The notes under the pieces: model-generated
Database searches by the model: none
What the model saw: the letters and a program-made list of their open reading frames with translations, nothing else
Told to the model about the DNA's origin: nothing
Shown here: piece by piece, positions 19,201 to 27,052 of the stretch
Layout of the letters: the number at the start of each line of letters is the position of its first letter
Position numbering within the stretch: position 1 is the first letter of the stretch
Program-made: the position numbers and the translations under genes
Source of the DNA: Rhizorhabdus histidinilytica
Lineage (GTDB): Bacteria > Pseudomonadota > Alphaproteobacteria > Sphingomonadales > Sphingomonadaceae
Direction of reading: 5' to 3'
Assembly (NCBI RefSeq): GCF_900167915.1
Contig: NZ_FUYM01000006.1
Span: 186,001-250,000, forward strand
DNA: 64,000 bases

Positions 19201-19326
19201 GTGGTGGAGGAATTCCGGAGCGACAGCCAACTTTTAAACGCGACCATAGGCGTCGGCAATCCGCGCGCCGACTTCCAGCGCTACTATCCGCTGGAGGACA
19301 TCGACCTGACGCCGTTCCTTTACTGA
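16234..19326 (+). CDS. Large exported protein with pre-toxin-like segment and DUF4258/RelE-like C-terminus
   Basis: Protein of 1030 residues. A signal peptide (MLRKALAALALSAALPPAGA) is followed by a mostly alpha-helical, alanine/arginine-rich body with a Gly/Ser/Pro linker near residue 430. Residues about 830-880 (LVDLAVSLSPLGWPRDVYES, then FSGSDLLSGEPLDTFGY) resemble the 'pre-toxin TG' segment of polymorphic toxins. Residues about 920-1015 fit the H-A...D-D-V-x-x-A-L-x-x-G pattern of DUF4258/RelE-fold RNase-like domains (TSAHAIVRLD; LFTDDVLEDALNTGTRFWDA; VAVAWREMRVTTVV). The ATG at 16234 has AGGAAGG in front; an ATG at 16222 is possible. Toxin activity is not shown, and no immunity gene follows on the same strand. 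Confidence 0.8.
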   Translation: MLRKALAALALSAALPPAGALGSCPLDYGEKLLRWVDDDAGRQSRLLAEADFKARTFNAFLIGFEELNWRTVEVAARLDALTAAIRASEGTIGAADAVGGADRETVRAILRDQNAASIEDALAQLRAELAVLQRLHRELMADPTLDRFQLAGLGNVGRASLVASLQEMGDLTQLDLAQRYGFYVGVTIADDGRITGAGDPPPNVTMVDNVAFALSYYTGPYAPFVMAAYLMGRHAWNEQECRRERKRQDRLVSRASRRLGKVLIKPDAQFALYEKLFLENRALFEASSSPALRDAQDKLLERWKNLVAFNAERSAAAHAVLSAAVIENVRRQAGSGGPLDRLFETLGRARLSSDIGRTASYAARKELTAMRACRDAGGLRALEALDEANGYAESVYEAFGNQRSLATLQPLLDSRMEASKAARTRAAQLRAALPAGGCGSGSGPDPAPDEIAAQPGTEAAFFEKRGIAMKALAADGIAGSGEFGFCILWRNGNGRYGCGQTGGSSYASQFATASAQGQSILGRAIDGGYRADARISAGIDGVRANIEKRIGEVTARFEPARAAMGAWSDQNRLALQTLSSVAATRLDGERADRVRFSTAQAQVNAEARVQIDRFLAAPSADASAATLAGAIGAPQLGLPRLAEADIPADAPPVAGISAPTRAYAPDLALPARTILQERRKVMRDMSPGSPARRIADDALDGAARLAANGAPDELIDALVTDAAAMRFFERGDLPVRTVAIIDEAGKLQRIPLLDPAALPRESLLARLRDYRSDEILLDAGIAGLESEGSGLTPQGLRVLDAADQLRLKAAQKLYSGDPVAAQVAQELAKPLVDLAVSLSPLGWPRDVYESFSGSDLLSGEPLDTFGYTAAVFGAITFGGGKPVMKAIDFVRGLTVIGHHVDDVARIVDAAHAIDQGVLANTSAHAIVRLDATRPGARLFTDDVLEDALNTGTRFWDAEHDSIVAFEQVSGEGARRAGVAVAWREMRVTTVVEEFRSDSQLLNATIGVGNPRADFQRYYPLEDIDLTPFLY

Positions 19327-19339
19327 CCGCAGCCGGGGC

Positions 19340-21637
19340 CTACAGGCTCAGGCCGATCCGCCCGGTCCGGCTCCGCGAGCAGCAGGCCATCATCCGCCTG
19401 TTCTCCGCGCGCTCCTTCGCGGTCAGCACCATGTCCCTGTGGTCGACCTCCCCGTCGACGACGCCGACCTCGCACGAACCGCACAGGCCCTCCTCGCAAT
19501 CCGAGGGCAGATCGATGCCGACCTCGCGAAGCACCTGAAGCAATGTCCTGTCGGCCGGCACGGTGAGGGTCAGGCCAGAGTCGCGCAGCTCGGCTTCGAA
19601 CGGCGCTTCGACCGAAGGATCGAGCAGCGTTTCGACCGCCGAGAAATGCTCGAAGCGCAGCCGGTCGGGCGCGTCGGCGCACAGCGCCTGCAAGGCGTCG
19701 ATCATCCGATCCGGGCCGCAGGCGACAATCATATCCTTCCCCGCGCCGGCCAGCGCCGCCAGGTCGAGGCGACGGCCTTCCCGGCTGGCATGGACATGCG
19801 CGGCCGCACCGTGATCGCGTTCGAGCCGGTCGGCATAGGCCATCGCCGCGCGGGCCCGCCCGCAATAATGGACCTCATAGCGGCGGCCCTGGCTCTTCAG
19901 CCGGTCGGCCATCGCGATGATCGGCGTGATGCCGATGCCGCCGGCCACCAGCACGATCGGTTCCGATCCATCGGGCAGGCGGAACAGGTTCTTCGGACCA
20001 AGGATGCGGATGGTGTCGCCGACCCGGACCTCGCCATGGATATGGAGCGAACCGCCGCGACCGGCCGCCTCGCGCTTGACCGCGACGACGTAGCGCTTGC
20101 GGTCCGCGGGATCGCCGCACAGTGAATATTTGCGCTGGAAGCCGCCCGCGAGCAGGTCGATATGCGCGCCCGCGCTCCAGAGCGGCAGGTCGCGCCCCTC
20201 CGGATCGACCAGGGTGATCTGCCTGATGTCGTCGGTCAGGGCTTCGATCGCGGCGACGCGGACGGGGCGGGCGAGGCTGCTGCGGGGCGGCGAGCCGAGC
20301 AGGTGCAGCGGACGAGGCGTCCTCGCCCGGTCGTCGGCCCGCTCCGGATTGCCGGCCGGGTCCCAGACGACGCGCAGATGGTCCGGCCCGCGGAACGAGA
20401 TCGTCGGCAGATAGTCGAACCGCTGCTCGGCCAGGCGCATGTGCGGCAGCCGGCGCGACAGTTCCTCCAGCAGGATGCGCATCTCCATCCGGGCGAGGTT
20501 CTTGCCCAGGCACTGATGGGCGCCATAGCCGAACGACAGATGATCGGTGGTGTTGTCGCGCCGGATATCGAGCATGTCGGGGTTCTCGAAATGCCGCCCG
20601 TCATGGTTCGCCGACGTCATCACGACGAGGATCCTCTCACCCGCGGCGATGGGCTGGCCCGCGATCTCGGCATCCTTGAGGGCGACGCGCCGCCAGGCGA
20701 TGATCGAGCCCGACAGGCGCAGGCATTCCTCGACCGCATTGGGGATCAGCGCGCTGTCCCGGCAGATCTCGTCCCAGGCCTCGCGATCTTCGAGCAGCAG
20801 CCGCAGCGCGTTGGCGGTGGCATGGGCGGTCGTCTCGTGCGCGGCGACGATGCCGGCCATCATCATCGAATGGAGATAGGAATCGGTGACGACGTCGGGC
20901 AGCTCCCGCTGCCGGCGCAAGGCATATTCCATCCACCCGTCGCCCGATGGATCGAGGCGCATCCGATCGAGCACCTGGCCCGAATAGGTCCAGAAATTGC
21001 CGACGGCCTCGGCCACCGCGACCTGCTGGTCGGGCGAGGGGCGGCCCCAGGTGTTGACGGTGTGCGCGATCGAATAGCGGCGCAACACCTCCATGTCGTC
21101 CTCGGGAACGCCGAGGAAGTGGAGCGCCACCGTCAGCGGGACTTCCCAGAGCAGCTCATCGACCAGATCGGCCTCGCCACGGTCGACGAAGCGGTCGACG
21201 AAGCGGGCGACCAGCCGGCGTACCATCGGTGCATGCTTCTCCAGCTCGGCGGGCAGGAAGCTGTGGAGCAGGGCGCGCCGCCGCTCCATATGCGCGGGCT
21301 CGTCCTCGTTCACCAGCGTACGGTTCATCGCATAATCGTGCGAGGCCAGGATCGCGTTCGCCTCCGCCGAACTCGGCGTGACCTTCTCCAGCGCATTGGC
21401 GGGCGAGAAGGCGCCGGTGTCGCGGAACACGTCCTTCACGTCCTCGTAGCGGCTGACCACCCAATAGCCGAGCTTCGGGCTGAAGAAGATCGGCCGGCGT
21501 TCGCGGAACAGGCGCATCGCGGCCGCCGGATCGACCGTGAACGGCCCTTCGAACACGTCGAAATCCGCGACGGCGCCCGCGATCTCCGCGTCGGTGGCGG
21601 CGTGGAAGGGGCACCTCGCCGATGGGGTTTGGCTCAT
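19340..21637 (-). CDS. Self-sufficient cytochrome P450 (CYP116B-like: P450 + FMN reductase + 2Fe-2S ferredoxin)
   Basis: Fusion of 765 residues. The P450 domain (about 1-435) has the I-helix GIVAAHETTAHA, the EECLR (ExxR) motif, and the haem cysteine in FGYGAHQCLGKNLAR (Cys about 376). The phthalate-dioxygenase-reductase part (about 455-670) has the FMN motif RKYSLCG and nucleotide-binding VAGGIGITPIIAM. The C-terminal ferredoxin has CEEGLCGSCEVGVVDG plus a distal Cys. The order is that of P450RhF/CYP116B enzymes, which need only NAD(P)H and O2 to hydroxylate or dealkylate aromatic or aliphatic substrates. ATG 21637 is chosen for its GAAGG site; a GTG at 21658 is possible. Divergent from an IclR regulator. 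Confidence 0.94.
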   Translation of the reverse strand: MSQTPSARCPFHAATDAEIAGAVADFDVFEGPFTVDPAAAMRLFRERRPIFFSPKLGYWVVSRYEDVKDVFRDTGAFSPANALEKVTPSSAEANAILASHDYAMNRTLVNEDEPAHMERRRALLHSFLPAELEKHAPMVRRLVARFVDRFVDRGEADLVDELLWEVPLTVALHFLGVPEDDMEVLRRYSIAHTVNTWGRPSPDQQVAVAEAVGNFWTYSGQVLDRMRLDPSGDGWMEYALRRQRELPDVVTDSYLHSMMMAGIVAAHETTAHATANALRLLLEDREAWDEICRDSALIPNAVEECLRLSGSIIAWRRVALKDAEIAGQPIAAGERILVVMTSANHDGRHFENPDMLDIRRDNTTDHLSFGYGAHQCLGKNLARMEMRILLEELSRRLPHMRLAEQRFDYLPTISFRGPDHLRVVWDPAGNPERADDRARTPRPLHLLGSPPRSSLARPVRVAAIEALTDDIRQITLVDPEGRDLPLWSAGAHIDLLAGGFQRKYSLCGDPADRKRYVVAVKREAAGRGGSLHIHGEVRVGDTIRILGPKNLFRLPDGSEPIVLVAGGIGITPIIAMADRLKSQGRRYEVHYCGRARAAMAYADRLERDHGAAAHVHASREGRRLDLAALAGAGKDMIVACGPDRMIDALQALCADAPDRLRFEHFSAVETLLDPSVEAPFEAELRDSGLTLTVPADRTLLQVLREVGIDLPSDCEEGLCGSCEVGVVDGEVDHRDMVLTAKERAENRRMMACCSRSRTGRIGLSL

Positions 21638-21785
21638 TGCGATCGACCTTCGGTGCACGACGGGAAGAAATGAATCTGTTACTGATATCGCACTTTTTGT
21701 TCTTATAGAGAGAAATGCGCCAGCCAGAGGCCATGGTCAAGCGAGTCGGACCATGGCACCAGCGGACATCGATCGAGGGGGCAGC
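21638..21785. promoter_or_regulatory. Divergent promoter region between P450 and IclR genes
   Basis: This gap separates two divergent genes. The stretch 21680-21715 is AT-rich for this genome (TACTGATATCGCACTTTTTG, then TTCTTATAGAGAG), as expected for promoters. No clear IclR-type palindrome is evident by eye. An in-frame ATG at 21753 could extend the regulator into this region. Confidence 0.4.
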
Positions 21786-22511
21786 GTGGCGGGCAAGGGA
21801 CGGGAACCGGACAGAGACGCGACGAAGGCCGCTCCGGCCGCGCTCCAGACGCTGGACCGCGGGCTCCTGCTGCTCGACCTGCTGGCGCGGCATCCGGACG
21901 GAATGAGCATCGCGCAGCTCGCCGGCCAGCTCGGCATCCATCGTGCGATCGCCTACCGGCTCGCGGCGACGCTCGAACAGCGGGCGATGGTCTCGCGCGG
22001 TCCCGACGGCCAGCTCCGGCTGGGCGTCGGCGTGCTGACGCTCGCCAGGGCGTTCCAGCCGCAGCTGCGCGCCGCCGCCCATCCGCTGCTGCAGAGCCTC
22101 GCCAACGATACGGAATGCACCGCCTTCCTGTCGGTCGCGGAGGGCGGGGAAGGCGTGGCGATCCTCGTCTGCGAGCCGCGCGACAGCGTGATGGGCATCG
22201 CCTATCGCGTCGGCAGCCGCCATCCGCTCGACCGGGGCGCCGCCGGAATCGCGATCCTCAGCGGCCGCGAACCGGCGCCCGGCGAGAGCGAGGCGGTGCT
22301 GCGGGCGCGCCGCGACGGATATAGCCTGACCTATGGACAATTGCAGAAGGGAGCCGTCGGGCTCGCCAGCCCGATCCGTGCGAGCGCCGGCGGGCCGATG
22401 CGCTTCGAGGCGAGCGTCGGCGTCGTCGCGCTGATCGAACTGGACGCGGACCGCATCGCCCCGGCGGTGACGGCCTGCGCCACGGCGATCGCCCGCGCCC
22501 TGGGCGGCTGA
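21786..22511 (+). CDS. IclR-family transcriptional regulator
   Basis: Protein of 241 residues. The N-terminal winged helix reads ALQTLDRGLLLLDLLARHPD, MSIAQLAGQLGIHRAIAYRL and LRLGVGVLTLARAF. The effector-binding IclR domain follows (ATGs are ignored here): HPLLQSLANDTECTAFLSV, SRHPLDRGAAGIAIL and ASVGVVALIELD. The GTG at 21786 is preferred because GAGGGGG precedes it; the ATG at 21753 lacks a ribosome site. IclR proteins usually control an adjacent catabolic gene, so it most likely regulates the divergent P450 in response to an aromatic or related effector (inference). Confidence 0.88.
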   Translation: MAGKGREPDRDATKAAPAALQTLDRGLLLLDLLARHPDGMSIAQLAGQLGIHRAIAYRLAATLEQRAMVSRGPDGQLRLGVGVLTLARAFQPQLRAAAHPLLQSLANDTECTAFLSVAEGGEGVAILVCEPRDSVMGIAYRVGSRHPLDRGAAGIAILSGREPAPGESEAVLRARRDGYSLTYGQLQKGAVGLASPIRASAGGPMRFEASVGVVALIELDADRIAPAVTACATAIARALGG

Positions 22512-22588
22512 TCGCAGGCCGCGAGACGGCGGCAAGGGGCGTCCCCCGAAGGGAAGGCTGAGCGATTACAAGCGATCAGGATGGGGGG

Positions 22589-22675
22589 TGGTGCGGTCGA
22601 GAAGACTCGAACTTCCACGGCCTTTCGGCCACAACGACCTCAACGTTGCGCGTCTACCAGTTCCGCCACGACCGC
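22589..22675 (-). tRNA. tRNA-Leu (GAG)
   Basis: An 87-base gene on the minus strand. The acceptor stem GCGGTCG pairs with CGACCGC, followed by discriminator A and an encoded CCA. The D arm reads TGGCGGAACTGGTAGACGC, the anticodon loop TTGAGGT gives GAG, the long variable arm GGCCGAAAGGCC is typical of class II tRNAs, and the T loop is TTCGAGT. These fit leucine. It lies between the IclR gene and pfk; no integrase or duplicated tRNA end is seen nearby. Confidence 0.97.
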
Positions 22676-22788
22676 ACACCGAGGAGAATCCCGGATGGCC
22701 GGGATGCTGGCAGGCCCGCGCCACTAGCAAAGGGTTCGGCGGGGCGCAATGGGCTATCGCGATAAATCTTGCCGGCCGTCCCGCGCCC

Positions 22789-23889
22789 TCAATAGAGGAA
22801 CATCGGCATGCCCTCGACATGGGTCAGCTTCGGCCGGTAGCGCGCCCGATCATAGAGCCTGTCGACGTCGACCGTCTTGGTGCCGCCCAGCAGCGTGTCG
22901 ATCGGCACATGGCAGTAATTGCCGTCGCGCAGCGCCAGCATCCGGCCCGTCTCGCCTGCCTCGATCTTCTGGATGGCGAGGCCGCCAAAGGCGAAGCCGA
23001 CCATCCGGTCGAGCGCGTCGGGATCGCCCGACCGCATCAGATAGGCGAGCTGCTGGACGATCGTCCCCTCCTTCGCCCGCTCCTCGATCAGCAGCGCCAG
23101 CCGCCGGCTGACCGCAGTCTCGCTGCGCTTGGTGGCCGATAGCCCGCGGTCGCCGTCGCCCGCCTCGTCGCCGGCCAGCTTCGCCCCTTCCGAGATCACG
23201 CACATCGCATAGGCGCCGGGCCGGCTGCGGCGATCGGCGGCGAGCAGCGGCAGCAGCAGGTCGGGATCGGCCGGCACCTCGGCGATCACGGTGCGGTCGA
23301 CCTGCGCCAGGAAGCCGGCGAGCAGGGCGGTCTCCCCGCTCCGCCGCCCGAACAGCTCGACGATCGCGATCCGCTCATGGCTCTCGGCGGTGGTGCGCAG
23401 CGCGTTGATCGCGTCGACCGATCGGGTGATCGCGGTCGAGAAGCCGATGCAATAGTCGGTCCCGAACACGTCGTTGTCCATCGTCTTGGGGATCGAGACG
23501 ACCGGGAAACCCTTCGCCGACAGATGCGCCGAGAAGCGCAGCGTCCCGTCGCCGCCCAGCGTGATCAGCGCATCGACGCCGAGCGCGTCGAGCACCTTGA
23601 GCACATGGCCGGTGCGGTCGCCGCCCGCCACCGTGCGCGGGTCGGTGCGCGAGGTGTGGAGCATCGTGCCGCCGACCCGGTCGATCCCGCGCACCGCCTC
23701 GCGGTCGAGCACGATGCTGTGCGCGGCGACGCTCTCCCGCTCGGCGGGGTCGATCTCGAGGAAACCCTGCCAGCCGCGCCGGAAGCCGATCACCTCCCAG
23801 CCGCGGTCGAGCGCCGACAGCGCGATCGATCGGATGCAGGGATTGAGTCCTGGAACGTCGCCGCCGCCGGTCAGCACGCCGATGCGCAT
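22789..23889 (-). CDS. pfkA: 6-phosphofructokinase family protein
   Basis: Protein of 366 residues phosphorylating fructose 6-phosphate at C1. Visible motifs: MRIGVLTGGGDVPGLNPCIR, GWQGFL, LGGTMLHTSRTDPR-like GGTMLHTSRTDP, LGGDGTL (phosphodonor site), SIPKTMDNDVFGTDYCIGFS (catalytic Asp) and the sugar-phosphate loop around ELFGRRSGE. The combination of Gly after GGD with Lys in PKTMDND is the mixed type, so ATP versus pyrophosphate as donor cannot be settled by eye. ATG 23889 has GGAGAC in front; upstream in-frame sequence is a repeat element, not coding. Confidence 0.92.
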   Translation of the reverse strand: MRIGVLTGGGDVPGLNPCIRSIALSALDRGWEVIGFRRGWQGFLEIDPAERESVAAHSIVLDREAVRGIDRVGGTMLHTSRTDPRTVAGGDRTGHVLKVLDALGVDALITLGGDGTLRFSAHLSAKGFPVVSIPKTMDNDVFGTDYCIGFSTAITRSVDAINALRTTAESHERIAIVELFGRRSGETALLAGFLAQVDRTVIAEVPADPDLLLPLLAADRRSRPGAYAMCVISEGAKLAGDEAGDGDRGLSATKRSETAVSRRLALLIEERAKEGTIVQQLAYLMRSGDPDALDRMVGFAFGGLAIQKIEAGETGRMLALRDGNYCHVPIDTLLGGTKTVDVDRLYDRARYRPKLTHVEGMPMFLY

Positions 23890-23912
23890 GTCGTCTCCTT
23901 TCCCTTCCGCTT

Positions 23913-24003
23913 CGTCATTCCAGCGAAAGCTGGAATCTTCCTGGCTTGTTCCCCGGCAGAGCAAAGAAAGGGAAGAGAGATCCCGGCGTTCGCCAGGATG
24001 ACG
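23913..24003. repeat. Intergenic palindromic repeat with inverted CGTCATTCC / GGATGACG ends
   Basis: The element begins CGTCATTCCAGCGAAAGCTG and ends CGCCAGGATGACG, giving inverted termini about 90 bases apart, with an inner hairpin (TTCCAGCGAAAGCTGGAA). This form is common in alphaproteobacterial intergenic repeats. It fills the gap between the pfk start and the zinc-ribbon gene end. Confidence 0.7.
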
Positions 24004-24024
24004 CATTCGGGACGCGCGCCGCCC

Positions 24025-24783
24025 TCAGCTCCCGGTCGGGCCGATGAAGCTCAGATGCAGGTTCTTCGCCCCGCGCGGGATGTCGACGGCGGCGCTGTCG
24101 AACTCGGCCGATCCGCCGGGGACCAGCATCGGCACCGGGCGGGTGATCGTCCAGCTATAGACGGTGCGGCCCTGCATGTCGCGCAGCTCGGCGCGGATGT
24201 CGCGGACCGGCTGGGGCTGGTCGGTCGGGTTGACGATCTTGCCGGTCACCGCCAGCAGCTCGTTGCCGCTCGCCGTCTCGCGCCGCTCGGGCTTGCCGGT
24301 CATCTCGATCAGCAGCGGGACCGGTGCGGGCACGAGGCCCAGCCGCTCGGCCAGCTTGTCGGGCCCGACCGCGACGACGGCGCCGATCGCCGCCACCAGC
24401 ACCAGCGCGATGATCGCCGAGGCGATCGTCAGCAGCTTCGCGGTGTTGCGGCGCGGCCGGCCGGCGAGCGCGGGCACCCGGTCGTGGATCGGACGGTCGT
24501 GGATCGGGGCGACCTCTTGCGGCCCGTCATAGCGCGCCTGGACCTCCGCCTCGGCCTGCTCGCTGTCGGCGGTCGCAGGCGGCGGCACCGGTTCGACGAT
24601 GGTCGATTGGGGCGGCGGCGCAGCCGGCGCGGGAGCCGCCGGGACCTCGGCGGCGGCGGGCTCGGGCGGCCCCTGGAACCAGCTGTGGCGGCAGCTTGCG
24701 CAGCGCACCTGCCGGCCGGTCGCGCCGATCGAGGCGTCGGGAACGAGATAGCGGGTCTGGCAGGCGGGGCAGATGAGTATCAC
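24025..24783 (-). CDS. MJ0042-type zinc-ribbon membrane protein (DUF3426-like C-terminus)
   Basis: Protein of 252 residues. The N-terminal zinc ribbon has two CxxC pairs ([16 protein letters not shown]...CASCRHSW), then a Pro/Ala-rich linker, one membrane segment near residues 120-145 ([19 protein letters not shown]) and an extracytoplasmic beta-rich domain ([20 protein letters not shown], then [17 protein letters not shown]). Genes of this kind lie next to ftsE in many alphaproteobacteria, as here (divergent). Function unknown. The GTG at 24783 (VILICPAC) is selected because GGGAGG lies five bases upstream. Confidence 0.85.
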   Translation of the reverse strand: MILICPACQTRYLVPDASIGATGRQVRCASCRHSWFQGPPEPAAAEVPAAPAPAAPPPQSTIVEPVPPPATADSEQAEAEVQARYDGPQEVAPIHDRPIHDRVPALAGRPRRNTAKLLTIASAIIALVLVAAIGAVVAVGPDKLAERLGLVPAPVPLLIEMTGKPERRETASGNELLAVTGKIVNPTDQPQPVRDIRAELRDMQGRTVYSWTITRPVPMLVPGGSAEFDSAAVDIPRGAKNLHLSFIGPTGS

Positions 24784-24894
24784 GTTCACCTCCCTAACCC
24801 CGACACGACTCCGGCTGCAAGCATTTGCGGGAGGGACGATGCTGTGCCATGGCTCGCGGCATGTGCGAGGTGTCGATCCGGTGAGGCAGGACGG

Positions 24895-25611
24895 ATGAGG
24901 CCGGGGGCCGCCAACATCGTCCAATTCGAGAATGTCGGCCTGCGCTACGGGTCCGGCGCCGAGACGCTGAGCGATCTCAGCTTCGGGCTGGCGGCGGGCG
25001 CCTTCTATTTCCTGACCGGGCCGTCGGGCGCGGGCAAGAGTTCGCTGCTGCGGCTGATCTATCTGGCGCAGCGGCCGAGCCGCGGGCTGATCCGGATGTT
25101 CGGGGAGGACGTCGTCACCCTGCCCCGCGCGCGCATGCCCGGCTTCCGCCGCCGCATCGGCACGGTGTTCCAGGACTTCCGCCTGATCCCGCATTTGTCG
25201 GCTTATGAGAACATCGCGCTGCCGTTGCGCGTGAACGGCGTCGCCGAAGCCGACATCGACACGCCGGTGCGCGAGATGCTCGAATGGGTCGGCCTGTCGG
25301 GCCGCGCCTATGCCCGCCCCGCCACCCTGTCTGGCGGCGAGCAGCAGCGCGTCGCGATCGCCCGCGCGGTGATCGGCCGGCCCGAGATCCTCGTCGCCGA
25401 CGAGCCGACCGGCAATGTCGATCCCGACATGGCGGGGCGGCTGCTCTATCTGTTCGAGGCGCTCAACAAGCTCGGCACGACGATTTTGGTGGCGACCCAC
25501 GACCTGCATCTGATCCCGCGCGTCCACCACGCCCAGACGATCAGGCTGGACAATGGCAGGCTGGACAATGGCAGGCTGGACAATGGCCGCCTCGAAGCGG
25601 CGCCCCGCTGA
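24895..25611 (+). CDS. ftsE: Cell-division ABC transporter ATPase FtsE
   Basis: Protein of 238 residues. Motifs: [11 protein letters not shown], Walker [30 protein letters not shown], signature [14 protein letters not shown], Walker [13 protein letters not shown], switch His in VATHDLHL. FtsE with FtsX transmits a signal across the inner membrane to activate septal peptidoglycan hydrolases. The C-terminus contains RLDNG three times from a 15-base tandem repeat. ATG 24895 follows GAGGCAGGACGG. The stop overlaps the ftsX start (TGATG). Confidence 0.95.
   Translation: MRPGAANIVQFENVGLRYGSGAETLSDLSFGLAAGAFYFLTGPSGAGKSSLLRLIYLAQRPSRGLIRMFGEDVVTLPRARMPGFRRRIGTVFQDFRLIPHLSAYENIALPLRVNGVAEADIDTPVREMLEWVGLSGRAYARPATLSGGEQQRVAIARAVIGRPEILVADEPTGNVDPDMAGRLLYLFEALNKLGTTILVATHDLHLIPRVHHAQTIRLDNGRLDNGRLDNGRLEAAPR
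25543..25587 (+). repeat. Three exact 15-bp tandem repeats inside ftsE
   Basis: AGGCTGGACAATGGC occurs three times head to tail (25543-25557, 25558-25572, 25573-25587), encoding RLDNG x3 in frame near the FtsE C-terminus. A fourth, diverged unit may follow (CGCCTCGAA = RLE). Unit length divisible by three keeps the frame. Confidence 0.97.
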
Positions 25612-26522
25612 TGGCGCTGTTCGGGAGAGGATCGGGCAACTGGCTGACCAGTGCCGCGGGCCGCCGGCTGCTGCCCGAGGGCTGGCTGTCGGGGCCGATG
25701 CCCTGGGTGATCGCGATCATGATGTTCCTGATGGTGCTCGCCGCCGCGGCCGGACTGGCGCTGGGCTTCGCCGCTCGCGGGCTCGATTCGCATCTGTCGG
25801 GGCAGATCACCGTCCAGATCGTCGACGCCGATCAGGCGCGGCGCGACGCCACCGCCGACCGCATCGTCGCGACGCTGGGCAAGCAGCCGGGCGTCGCCGC
25901 GGTGCGCCGGATCAGCGACGGCGAGATCACCGAGCTGCTGCGCCCCTGGCTGGGTGCGGGCCTTGCCGACAACGACCTGCCGGTGCCGGCGATGATCGAC
26001 GTCGCCTTCGTTCCCGGCGCCGATGGCGCGCAACGCGCCGCCGAGGCGGCGGTACTGGCGCTCGGTCCCCGCGCGCGGATCGACGACCATGCGCAATGGC
26101 TGGCGCCGCTCGCCGGGCTGATCGCCTCGCTGCGCTGGCTGGCGGCGGTGCTCGTCCTGCTGATGGCGGCGGCGGCGGCGTTCACCGTCGTGCTCGCCGC
26201 GCGGTCGGCGCTCAACACCCACCAGGCGACGATCGACGTGATGCACCACCTCGGCTCGACCGACGCGCAGATCGCCCAGCTCTTCCAGCGGCGCATCGCG
26301 ACCGACGCGCTGTTCGGCGGGATGGTCGGGCTGCTGCTCGCCTCACTGGTGATCTTCGCGGTCGGCGATCGCATCGCCCGGGTCGGATCGGACCTGATCG
26401 GATCGGTCGACCTGCCGCTCGCCGCCTGGGGCATGCTTGCGCTGCTGCCGCTCGCCGGCACGCTGCTCGCGACGCTGGCCGCGCGGGCGACGATCATCCT
26501 CGCGCTCAGGCGGCGGCTGTGA
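25611..26522 (+). CDS. ftsX: Cell-division protein FtsX
   Basis: Protein of 303 residues with the FtsX topology: one membrane segment near 30-55 ([20 protein letters not shown]), a periplasmic domain (about 60-170) and three further segments around 175-200, 235-260 and 275-297. The cytoplasmic loop [20 protein letters not shown] and [16 protein letters not shown] are typical FtsX features. Works with FtsE at the division septum. Starts by TGATG overlap with ftsE; stop overlaps the next gene's GTG. Confidence 0.92.
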   Translation: MALFGRGSGNWLTSAAGRRLLPEGWLSGPMPWVIAIMMFLMVLAAAAGLALGFAARGLDSHLSGQITVQIVDADQARRDATADRIVATLGKQPGVAAVRRISDGEITELLRPWLGAGLADNDLPVPAMIDVAFVPGADGAQRAAEAAVLALGPRARIDDHAQWLAPLAGLIASLRWLAAVLVLLMAAAAAFTVVLAARSALNTHQATIDVMHHLGSTDAQIAQLFQRRIATDALFGGMVGLLLASLVIFAVGDRIARVGSDLIGSVDLPLAAWGMLALLPLAGTLLATLAARATIILALRRRL

Positions 26523-27052
26523 TCGTCCGCGCGGCGGCGGCCGCCCTGCTGCTGTGGATCGCGGGCTTCATGGCCTTTGCCCTGTTCCTGCCGCAACCCG
26601 CGCCCGATGGCGTCGTCACCGAGGGCATCGTCGTGATGACCGGCGGGCGCGGCCGCGTCGAACGCGGCCTGCGCCTGCTCGAGGCGAAGCAGGCGAAGCG
26701 GCTGCTGATCTCCGGCGCCGACCGGCGGGTCCGCCCGCACGAGCTGGCCGTGCAGTTCAAGGCCCCGATGGCGCTGGTCGAATGCTGCGTCGACCTCGGC
26801 CATGAATCGGTCGACACGCGCTCCAACGCGGCGGAGGCGGCGGGCTGGATCGCGCGCCGCCGCTACACGTCGATCCGCCTCGTCACCTCCGACTGGCACA
26901 TGGTGCGCGCGCGCTTCGACCTGCGCAACGCGACTGGCGACGGGCTGGAGATCGTCACCGACGCGGTGCCGACCGAGCCCGGGCTCATCGATCTGGTGCG
27001 TGAGTACAACAAATATCTGTTGCGGCGGATCGCCGCCCTGATCGGGATCTGA
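26519..27052 (+). CDS. YdcF/DUF218-family protein
   Basis: Protein of 177 residues: an N-terminal membrane anchor (AAAALLLWIAGFMAFALFL) and a DUF218/YdcF domain with GIVVMTGGRGRVERGLRLLE, RLLISGADR, SVDTRSNAAEAAGW and LVTSDWHMVRARFDL. Relatives include SanA/ElyC, linked to cell-envelope and peptidoglycan precursor homeostasis, which fits the ftsEX-plsC neighbourhood. GTG start at 26519 overlaps the ftsX stop (GTGA), and the gene ends in a one-base overlap with plsC. Confidence 0.88.
   Translation: MIVRAAAAALLLWIAGFMAFALFLPQPAPDGVVTEGIVVMTGGRGRVERGLRLLEAKQAKRLLISGADRRVRPHELAVQFKAPMALVECCVDLGHESVDTRSNAAEAAGWIARRRYTSIRLVTSDWHMVRARFDLRNATGDGLEIVTDAVPTEPGLIDLVREYNKYLLRRIAALIGI

Noticed and set aside
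22589-22675. tRNA-Leu as an attachment site for an integrated element
   Set aside because: No integrase, no duplicated tRNA 3' end and no island-like composition on either side.
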